Positions 57,998 through 64,000 of a DNA stretch of 64,000 nucleotides are shown piece after piece. The notes below the pieces were generated by a model, which did no database searches, had not been told where the DNA came from, and worked only from the letters and a program-made list of their open reading frames with translations. Numbering within the stretch: the first letter of the stretch is position 1; every line of letters begins with the position of its first letter. Location: positions 23,832 through 87,831 of the forward strand of contig JAAEQB010000005.1 of assembly GCA_024231975.1 (NCBI GenBank), in the 5' to 3' direction. Source of the DNA: Allobosea sp. Lineage in GTDB: Bacteria > Pseudomonadota > Alphaproteobacteria > Rhizobiales > Beijerinckiaceae. Position numbers and translations under genes: made by a program.

Positions 57998-58942
57998 TCA
58001 GCCGGAGATCGGTTTCAGCCCGAAGGAGGCGTCGCTGACCATGCCGGCGACGATGTCGAGCAGCACCGAACGGGCGGCCAGTGCCGGCTCCGACAGGGGG
58101 AGGTGGTCGGAGATGCAGAGGGATACGGTCGCGGTCATGGCGGGGCGGACGAGCCGGCGCACGACCGCGCCGCCGAAGCTGGCGACGCTGCCGGCGACGG
58201 AGCCGGGCAAGATGGTGGCGCCGAGTCCGTCGAGCACAGCGGCGCCGAGGGACGGGACCGATTCGATCTCGCAGACGACACGCGGCGTCACGCGCGCCCG
58301 GGCCAGCCCGTCGTCGATCATCCGTCTCAGGAAGTGCCCGCCACTCGGCAGGAGAAGGTCGACATCCGCCAGAGCCGAGAGCGGAAGCGGCTTATTCTCG
58401 GGCACCTCGGCATGGCTGCCGGGGGGCGAAACCAGAACCAACTCCTCGCCGAAGAGCGGCTGCAGCACGACGCCCTTGATCGGGCCAGAGCCATAGATCA
58501 CCGCCATGTCCATGCGGCCGGTCATGATCAGCTCGCTCAAGACATGGCCGAAGCTGTCGTTGATATGGATGACGATCTGCGGATGCCGCTCCTTCATCGC
58601 CTTCAGCAGCGGCAACGATAGGGCGGTCGAGCTCGAATAGGTTGCAAGGCCGATCGAGACGCGTCCAGCAATGGCGCCGGCCGAAAGATCCATGTCGATG
58701 CGCGCCTGCTCGATCTGCTTCAGCAGCGCCTGCGCATGGCGATAGAGGATCAGCCCGGCTTCTGTCGGGACGATGCCGTGGTTGGAACGGATCAGCAGCT
58801 TGTGCTTGAAATGTGCCTCCAGCGCCGCGATCTGCTGCGACAGCGCCGGCTGCGCCGTGCTGAGGATGCCGGCCGCCCGCGAGACGCTGCCGGCATCGAC
58901 CACCTTGACGAAACTCTTCAGCTTCCTGAAATCGACGCTCAT
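57998..58942 (-). CDS. LysR-family transcriptional regulator
   Basis: 314 residues from the ATG at 58942: HTH MSVDFRKLKSFVKVVDAGSVSRAAGILSTAQPALSQQIAALE, resembling the Nac/CynR branch, and a C-terminal effector domain (GRVSIGLATYSSS). The longer frame to 58987 lacks a ribosome-binding site. It lies between the importer genes and hyuAB, all in the same direction, and twin operator-like boxes flank these two blocks, so it likely controls both. Confidence 0.92.
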   Translation of the reverse strand: MSVDFRKLKSFVKVVDAGSVSRAAGILSTAQPALSQQIAALEAHFKHKLLIRSNHGIVPTEAGLILYRHAQALLKQIEQARIDMDLSAGAIAGRVSIGLATYSSSTALSLPLLKAMKERHPQIVIHINDSFGHVLSELIMTGRMDMAVIYGSGPIKGVVLQPLFGEELVLVSPPGSHAEVPENKPLPLSALADVDLLLPSGGHFLRRMIDDGLARARVTPRVVCEIESVPSLGAAVLDGLGATILPGSVAGSVASFGGAVVRRLVRPAMTATVSLCISDHLPLSEPALAARSVLLDIVAGMVSDASFGLKPISG

Positions 58943-59009
58943 CGTGCCCGCGGCTCTGTCCGGCGGCGAGACTAATCCAGCTTTCATTCATCCGGGAAGG
59001 CGCGGCGCC

Positions 59010-59762
59010 TCAATGCGGCGCGTGCGCCTCGCCGCGCATCTTGCCAGTCAGGAACAGCTCGCCGAGTTCGTCATGGGTGATCTCCGATGGCCTGCCGTCC
59101 CAGATCACCTTGCCGAGGCGCAGGATGACGGCGCGCTCTGCCACCTCCATCGCTTTGTTGGTGTTCTGCTCGACGAGCAGGATGGTCTGGCCGGTGGCGT
59201 TGATCCGCAGCAACTCGTCGAAGACGATGCCAATCGCTGCCGGCGACAGGCCGACTGAGGGCTCGTCGACGAGCAGGATGCGCGGGCGCTGCAGCACCGC
59301 CATGGCGACTTCGAGCAGTTGCTGCTCGCCGCCCGACATGTTGCCGGCGAGCGTGTTGCGGCGCGTCTTCAGGATCGGGAAGAGATCGTAGACATAGTCG
59401 CGCTCCGGCTTCACCTTGTCGTCGCGCAGCGTATAGGCCGCCATCTGCAGGTTCTCGTCGACCGTCATCACCGGGAAATTGCAGCGCCCCTGCGGCACGA
59501 AGGAGATGCCCTCGCCGAGAATGGCGCGTGAGGGCAGTCCGGCAAGCTCCCTGCCGCGCCAGGAGATCAAGCCGCCCTTGATCGTCGTCATGCCGTAAAG
59601 GGTCTTCAGCAGCGTCGACTTGCCGGCGCCGTTCGGCCCCATCAGCGCGACGAACTGGCCCTGCGGCACGGAGAGCTCGACGCCGTTGAGGATGTCGAGC
59701 GAGCCGTAGCCGGCGCGCAGATCCTTGATCGTAAGCGTCGCGTCGCGTTCATCAGCCACCAA
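59010..59762 (-). CDS. Branched-chain-type ABC importer ATPase (LivF family)
   Basis: 250 residues: Walker A GPNGAGKST, signature MSGGEQQLLEVAMAVL, Walker B ILLVDEPSVGL, and VEQNTNKAMEVAERAVILRLG. The ATG overlaps the 3' end of the LivG gene by 11 bp. Last gene of the second Liv-type importer; the LysR gene follows after 67 bp. Confidence 0.92.
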   Translation of the reverse strand: MVADERDATLTIKDLRAGYGSLDILNGVELSVPQGQFVALMGPNGAGKSTLLKTLYGMTTIKGGLISWRGRELAGLPSRAILGEGISFVPQGRCNFPVMTVDENLQMAAYTLRDDKVKPERDYVYDLFPILKTRRNTLAGNMSGGEQQLLEVAMAVLQRPRILLVDEPSVGLSPAAIGIVFDELLRINATGQTILLVEQNTNKAMEVAERAVILRLGKVIWDGRPSEITHDELGELFLTGKMRGEAHAPH

Positions 59763-60522
59763 GATAGGCCTCCCGAACCGCCTGGTTGTTGACGATCTCC
59801 GAGGGCGTGCCCTCGGCGAGCTTGCAGCCCTGGTCCAGGACCACGACCCGCTGGCACAGGCTGGTGATCACGTCGATATTATGCTCGATGATCAGGAAGC
59901 TGACGCCGAGCTGGTCATTGGCGTATCGGATGCTCTCGATGACGCGCTCGATCAGCTTGGGATTGATCCCGGCCATCGGCTCGTCCAGCAGGATCAGCTT
60001 GGGCTCCGGCATCAGCATCGAGGCGAACTGGATCAGCTTCTGCTGGCCGCCGGACAAATTGCCGGCCGACTGGTTTCTGACGTCCCAAAGCCCGGAGATG
60101 CGGATCAGCTCGCGTGCCCTCTCGCGCAAGCCCTCGATGCGGGCCTGTGAGCGCGCGCCGATGCCGAAGGTCGAGGCGATCGAAGGGAAGCTGAACATCT
60201 GGCCGGCGATGACGAGGTTCTCCTCGACGTTGAGCGCGCCGAAGGTCACCGTCTTCTGGAAGGAGCGCAGCATGCGCCCCTCGCGCGCGATCCGGTTGAG
60301 CGACCAGCCGGTGATCTCCTGCCCGTCGAGCTTCACCGTGCCGGCATTGGGGCGGGTGAGGCCGGAGCTGCAGTCGAAGAAGGTCGACTTGCCGGAGCCG
60401 TTGGGACCGATCAGCCCGCAGATCTCGCCGCGACGAATCTGAAGATCGACCCCGCTGACGGCCTTGACCGCGCCGTAGGATTTGCTCAGCCCGCTGATGT
60501 CGAGGATCGGAAGCCCAGTCAT
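59752..60522 (-). CDS. Branched-chain-type ABC importer ATPase (LivG family)
   Basis: 256 residues from the ATG at 60522 (MTGLPILDISGLSKSYGAVKAVSGV). Walker A GPNGSGKST, signature LSGGQQKLIQFASML, Walker B LILLDEPMAGI, and FLIIEHNIDVITSLCQRVVVLDQG. The ATG overlaps the LivM stop (ATGA). The longer frame inside livM is a GC-rich artefact. Confidence 0.92.
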   Translation of the reverse strand: MTGLPILDISGLSKSYGAVKAVSGVDLQIRRGEICGLIGPNGSGKSTFFDCSSGLTRPNAGTVKLDGQEITGWSLNRIAREGRMLRSFQKTVTFGALNVEENLVIAGQMFSFPSIASTFGIGARSQARIEGLRERARELIRISGLWDVRNQSAGNLSGGQQKLIQFASMLMPEPKLILLDEPMAGINPKLIERVIESIRYANDQLGVSFLIIEHNIDVITSLCQRVVVLDQGCKLAEGTPSEIVNNQAVREAYLGG

Positions 60523-61505
60523 GAGCGCCCCCTGATGACGGTCGAGAGACGCTCGAGCAGCGGCGCGAAGCCCTTCGGGAACCAGAAGACCAGCGCGAGC
60601 AGGCAGAAGCCGTAGGCGATCATCCGGAGCTCGGGCGCGATACGAAGCGCTTCCGAGAGGCCGACGAAGAGCAGGCTGCCGACGATGACACCAGAGATCG
60701 TACCCGGGCCGCCGCCCAGCACGATGATCAGCATCAGCGTCGAATAGGACATCTGGAAGGTGAGCGGGCTGACGACGGTCAGGTAATGGGCGTAGACGCT
60801 GCCGCCGAGGCCGGCGAAGGCGGCGCTGATCATGAAGACCACGAGCTTGTAGTGCCAGGTCGGCACGCCGACCGACTCGGCCAGCGTCTCGTTCTCCCGG
60901 ATCGCGACCATGTTGCGCCCGGCCGGTGAGGTCACGATCATCCAGACGACGGCCGTGGCAAGCGCCGCGATCGCGAGCGCAAGATAGTAGAACTGGGTCG
61001 TGCCGCTCACCGTGAAGGAGGCCGGCCCGAGTGCGAAATGTGGCTTCGGTATCGCCGACAGGCCCATGTCGCCGCGCGTTACGCTGATCCAGTTCTTGGC
61101 GATCGCCTGGCCGATGATGACGAAGCCGAGCGTGCACATGACGAAGGAGGTGGCGCGCAGCCTCAAAGCGGGGATGGCGAGCGGCAGAGCGAGCGCGCCG
61201 GCGGCGAGCCCGGCGGCCGGCAGGTTGAGGTAGAAGGGCGTGCCCCAATGCACGGCCATCAGCCCCGAGACATAGGCGCCGACGCCGAAGAAGGCAGCCT
61301 GGGCCAGCGAGAGCAGCCCAGTATAGCCGACGAGCAGGTTCAAACCATGCGCCGGCAGCAGGAAGATCAGCGAGATGATCACGGCATGCAGCGCATAGCT
61401 GCCGAGTAGCAGAGGGGCCGAAACGGCAAGCACTGCCAGCGCGAGGCCGAAGGGCAGACGCAGATCGCGTCCGGGCGCCTTCACCGGGGTCTCTTGGAGC
61501 AACAT
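60519..61505 (-). CDS. Branched-chain-type ABC importer permease (LivM family)
   Basis: 328 residues from the ATG at 61505 with GAGGA seven bases upstream; a TTG two codons earlier is less likely. Eight to nine hydrophobic segments, LLVGYTGLLSLAQAAFFGVGAYV near the start and GGPGTISGVIVGSLLFVGL near the end are the LivM features. Confidence 0.92.
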   Translation of the reverse strand: MLLQETPVKAPGRDLRLPFGLALAVLAVSAPLLLGSYALHAVIISLIFLLPAHGLNLLVGYTGLLSLAQAAFFGVGAYVSGLMAVHWGTPFYLNLPAAGLAAGALALPLAIPALRLRATSFVMCTLGFVIIGQAIAKNWISVTRGDMGLSAIPKPHFALGPASFTVSGTTQFYYLALAIAALATAVVWMIVTSPAGRNMVAIRENETLAESVGVPTWHYKLVVFMISAAFAGLGGSVYAHYLTVVSPLTFQMSYSTLMLIIVLGGGPGTISGVIVGSLLFVGLSEALRIAPELRMIAYGFCLLALVFWFPKGFAPLLERLSTVIRGRS

Positions 61506-61530
61506 CGGCAATCCTCGAGAGTTGCGTGGA

Positions 61531-62403
61531 TCAGTAGCGCGCCTGGGCGGAGAACAAGCCGTAGGGTCGCCACATCAGGACGAGCATCAGCGTCGCGAAG
61601 CCGACCGTGTCCCGGAACTGCAGCCCGACATAGGTCGCGACCAGGCTCTCGGCGATGCCGAGGATCATCGCGGCGAAGAAGGTGCCGCGGACATTGCCGA
61701 GACCGCCCATGATGATGATCGGCAGCGTCTTGAAGGTGATGAGCTCGCCCATGCCGCCATAGACGCTGACATTGACCGGCGCGGTCAGAACGCCGGAGAG
61801 CCCCGCCAGCGCAGCACCCAGCACGAAGGTCGCCAGCACGATCTTGCGTACATCGATGCCGACCACCGCACAGCAGTCGATGTTCTGCGAGACGGCGCGC
61901 ATCGCCTTGCCGATACGGCTGTAGGTCACCATCAGCTCGAGGCCGATGAAGACGAGGACGCAAACCACGATGACGAGCAGGCGCTGTTCGGCGAGCGAGA
62001 TCCCGAAGATCGTCACCGGCTCGATATAGCCGCCATTGAAGAATTTGTAGCCGCCGCCGAACAGCAGGATCACCGTGTTCTGCAGAATGAGCGCGAGGCC
62101 GAGCGTGGCGAGCACCCCGGCCTCGGCCGGCATGCCGACCATGCGCCGCATCACCAGCTGTCCGACGACGATGGCGATCAGCGCGGTGGCAATGACACCC
62201 ACCACCACGGAGAGCGGGTAGGGCAGGTCGAAATACTCGATCGCGACCCAGGCCCCGAAGGTGCCGAGCATGTAGTATTCGCCATGCGCGAAGTTGATCG
62301 CCCTGAGCACGCCGAAGATCATCGTCATGCCGACGGCGACGATGGCGTAGACCGAACCGGTGACGAGGCCGTTGACGATCTGCTCGGACAACTGGAACAG
62401 CAC
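61531..62403 (-). CDS. Branched-chain-type ABC importer permease (LivH family)
   Basis: 290 residues with INFAHGEYYMLGTFGAWVAIEY, the LivH N-terminal signature, and the GGLGNVRGTFFAAMILGIAES loop that contacts the ATPase. It follows the binding-protein gene by 29 bp. Confidence 0.93.
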   Translation of the reverse strand: MLFQLSEQIVNGLVTGSVYAIVAVGMTMIFGVLRAINFAHGEYYMLGTFGAWVAIEYFDLPYPLSVVVGVIATALIAIVVGQLVMRRMVGMPAEAGVLATLGLALILQNTVILLFGGGYKFFNGGYIEPVTIFGISLAEQRLLVIVVCVLVFIGLELMVTYSRIGKAMRAVSQNIDCCAVVGIDVRKIVLATFVLGAALAGLSGVLTAPVNVSVYGGMGELITFKTLPIIIMGGLGNVRGTFFAAMILGIAESLVATYVGLQFRDTVGFATLMLVLMWRPYGLFSAQARY

Positions 62404-62432
62404 GGCACCCTCCTCGTCGTTAGCAGGCCGGA

Positions 62433-63620
62433 TCAGCGCGGATAGTCGATGTCGGCGTAGAAGGCGCCCTTGACCACGGGCTGGCCGCTCTCGATCTCCA
62501 AGAGGATCATCGGCAGCCTGGCCTGGTTGTGGTCGTCGAAGGTCACCTCGCCGACGGCGCTGTCGTATTTGATCCCCTTCAGCGCGTCGCGGACCTGGGC
62601 GCGGTCGGTGCTCTTGGCCGCCTGGATCGCCTTGCCGAGCAGGTGCACCGTCTCCCAGTGGACATAGGCGTGGTTGTTCGGCGCCTCGCGGTACTCGCCG
62701 GTGAACTTGGCGACGAAGGCCTTGCTCTTGGCACTCTCATAGGCCGGAAGCCACGCCGCAGCTTCGACGGCGCCCTCCATCGCCTTCGCAGCGGACTTGA
62801 TCGTCTTCTCGGTGTTGAATTCGCCATTGCCGATCAGCGGCATCTTGCCGGCGAGCCCAACCTCGATCATCTGGCGCGCCACGATCGGCGTGGTGTCGGC
62901 AAGACCGTACATGATGATTGCTTGCGCGCCGGAATCGCGGATCTTGGCGAGGACGCTGCGGAAATCGACCTCGCCTTCCTTGTAATAATCCTCGGTCAGG
63001 ATTTGCCCCTTGAATCGCGGCAGATACTTCTTGGTGAATTCGATCGCTGAGCGGCCATAGTCACTGTCGACCGAAAGCACTGCAAATTTGGTGAAGCCAC
63101 GCTTTTCGGCGGCGTATTGCGCCACGACCAATGCCCGGTTCTCGTCGCTGGGATAGTTGCGGAAGCTCCATTTGAAGCCCCCGACGCCGGCGGCGTAGGT
63201 GATCTTGGGGTTGGAGGAGGCCGCGTTGATCAAGAGCACACCGGCGTCCTCGACGACCGGCTGCATGGCGAGTGTCACCGACGAGGAGACGTCGCCGATC
63301 AGGAAGTCGACCTTGTCCTGGCTGATCAGGCGGCGGGTCGCCGAGACGCCCTCGACCGGAGTGCCTTGGCTATCCGCGGAGAAGACCTGGATTTTCTTGC
63401 CGTCGATGCCGCCAGCTTCGTTGATCTCTTTCGCGGCGAGCTGCGCGCCGCGCAGCGAGAAAGCACCGTAGCGCGCATTCGGCCCGCTCATCGGTGCGAC
63501 GATACCGAGCCGGATCGTCCCATCCTGAGCGAACACCGTGTCGGCCGCTCCCAGCCCGGCAAGTACGGGCGCAGCGGCAGCGAGAGCCATGATGAATTGG
63601 CGGCGAAGACTGTTGGCCAT
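62433..63620 (-). CDS. ABC importer periplasmic binding protein (branched-chain/amide type)
   Basis: 395 residues from the ATG at 63620, which has GGAG seven bases upstream. Signal peptide MANSLRRQFIMALAAAAPVLAGLGAADTVFAQ, then TIRLGIVAPMSGPNARYGAFSLRGAQLAAKEINEAGGI. First gene of the importer and of the whole leftward locus; LysR box B lies 162 bp upstream. Ligand may be the hydantoin-like or amide compound handled by HyuAB. Confidence 0.92.
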   Translation of the reverse strand: MANSLRRQFIMALAAAAPVLAGLGAADTVFAQDGTIRLGIVAPMSGPNARYGAFSLRGAQLAAKEINEAGGIDGKKIQVFSADSQGTPVEGVSATRRLISQDKVDFLIGDVSSSVTLAMQPVVEDAGVLLINAASSNPKITYAAGVGGFKWSFRNYPSDENRALVVAQYAAEKRGFTKFAVLSVDSDYGRSAIEFTKKYLPRFKGQILTEDYYKEGEVDFRSVLAKIRDSGAQAIIMYGLADTTPIVARQMIEVGLAGKMPLIGNGEFNTEKTIKSAAKAMEGAVEAAAWLPAYESAKSKAFVAKFTGEYREAPNNHAYVHWETVHLLGKAIQAAKSTDRAQVRDALKGIKYDSAVGEVTFDDHNQARLPMILLEIESGQPVVKGAFYADIDYPR

Positions 63621-63781
63621 AACCGACTCCATTCCCCGAGTGCCCCGCGATCGCGTCGCGGCGTTATCCGGATCCGAAGTGCTCCGCCCTGCTGGGAGAT
63701 TTCGGATTCGGCCGGAGCGTGCGGTCCGGCGGGAAAAGACTAGGTCGTGATCTCCTTGTGGAGGAACCATAACTGCACTCT

Positions 63782-63808
63782 GCCGCCATAGCGAAAATTT
63801 ATGGCGGC
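63782..63808. promoter_or_regulatory. LysR box B upstream of the importer operon
   Basis: GCCGCCATA-N9-TATGGCGGC: a perfect 9-bp inverted repeat with T-N11-A (T63789, A63801). Box A upstream of hyuA matches it at 16 of 18 arm bases and in the flank AACTGC-CTCT. It could also act on the rightward gene starting at 63976. Confidence 0.8.
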
Positions 63809-63931
63809 GCATTTTCAGAGAGCTATCGGGCCGTTGCTTTCCCGGCAGTGAGGCGCCAATGGACTAAGCCGCTCTCGCGGCAGAGCGCTTCGGCGCGGTT
63901 ATCGCTGAGATTTCGCCTGTGAGGCGCCGCG

Positions 63932-63968
63932 TCCGAGGATTTGGGGGTCGTTTCCCCTGATCCTCGGA
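63932..63968 (+). promoter_or_regulatory. 5' leader hairpin that takes in the Shine-Dalgarno sequence
   Basis: TCCGAGGAT (63932-63940) and ATCCTCGGA (63960-63968) pair over 9 bp, with an inner GGGG/CCCC stem. The 3' arm ends in the first three bases of GGAGG (63966-63970), the ribosome-binding site of the next gene. A smaller hairpin CGCCT-GTG-AGGCG lies just upstream (63914-63926). I cannot match it to a riboswitch class. Confidence 0.55.
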
Positions 63969-63975
63969 GGTTTCC

Positions 63976-64000
63976 ATGATCGATGCCGTCACCGTCAGCC
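63976..64000 (+). CDS. Start of an unidentified gene (runs off the right edge)
   Basis: ATG at 63976, five bases after GGAGG, followed by codons for MIDAVTVS before the window ends. Eight residues are too few to identify. The start is believable because of the strong ribosome-binding site. Confidence 0.5.

Larger units (their letters stand above)
63621..63975. other. Regulatory intergenic region
   Basis: 355 bp between the binding-protein gene and the next rightward gene. It contains LysR box B and, near its right end, two hairpins just upstream of the next ATG. No open frame with a plausible start is present. Confidence 0.7.

Noticed and set aside
1..64000. tRNA, rRNA, CRISPR array, integrase or complete IS element
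   Set aside because: No repeat-spacer pattern, cloverleaf-like segment or transposase/integrase motif was recognised; only short repeats and gene remnants are present. tRNAscan-SE and ISfinder searches would settle this.

Overview
The window is GC-rich chromosomal DNA from an alphaproteobacterium. The flagellar gene order, the hybrid kinase CckA beside flhB, an alphaproteobacterial-type DksA with a single cysteine, and CtrA-like and sigma-54 promoter motifs all point to the Hyphomicrobiales. A Bosea-like genome is my best guess, by general resemblance only. No rRNA, tRNA, CRISPR array or intact mobile element was seen.

Region 1 (1-21.4 kb) is a flagellar locus. Reading leftwards, flgB-flgC-fliE-fliQ-fliR-flhB runs into the 5' part of cckA, which is cut by the window edge. 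fliO-fliP diverge from flgB. A large periplasmic TPR protein follows on the minus strand. fliL-fliM-(DUF6468)-motE-like (minus) and flgF-flgG-flgA-flgH (plus) diverge from a shared control region holding a near-palindromic sigma-54 promoter and an IHF site. CtrA-like TTAA-N7-TTAA boxes lie 56-100 bp upstream of the flgB, fliO, TPR and fliL start codons. A short block (11.4-14.6 kb: LysR regulator, RidA/CnbZ-like protein, Bug-type binding protein, lower-GC orphan) interrupts the flagellar genes.

Region 2 (21.6-33.8 kb) is an aromatic meta-cleavage locus around a GntR regulator. Leftward genes encode a branched-chain-type ABC importer, two tandem extradiol-dioxygenase-fold proteins (one with a full active site, one without metal ligands) and a class II aldolase-fold protein. 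Rightward genes encode a short-chain dehydrogenase, a 2-hydroxymuconic-semialdehyde-type dehydrogenase, an HpaH/DmpE-family hydratase or decarboxylase and an HpaI aldolase. Together they could import an aromatic, cleave its ring and take the product to pyruvate and an aldehyde.

Region 3 (33.8-44.2 kb) is mixed: dksA, an MBOAT/SGNH acyl-transfer pair, a tartrate-dehydrogenase-family enzyme with a Bug binding protein and GntR regulator, a Crp-type regulator, a small VOC protein, two facing pseudogene fragments (acuI-like and flavin-oxidoreductase-like), and a soluble double-PAS chemoreceptor.

Region 4 (44.4-52.5 kb) holds a polar amino-acid-type ABC importer without an ATPase gene, co-oriented with a DAO-type oxidoreductase and a Gfo/Idh/MocA dehydrogenase and divergent from a LacI regulator. 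An ald/Lrp pair follows. Two diverged copies of a short repeat bracket the ald/Lrp segment.

Region 5 (52.5-64 kb) is one co-oriented catabolic locus: substrate-binding protein, LivH, LivM, LivG, LivF, LysR regulator, HyuA, HyuB, SDR, HpaI-family aldolase. Two nearly identical T-N11-A LysR boxes, upstream of the binding protein and of hyuA, tie the two halves into a likely regulon. The last bases hold the start of another gene whose Shine-Dalgarno sequence lies in a hairpin.
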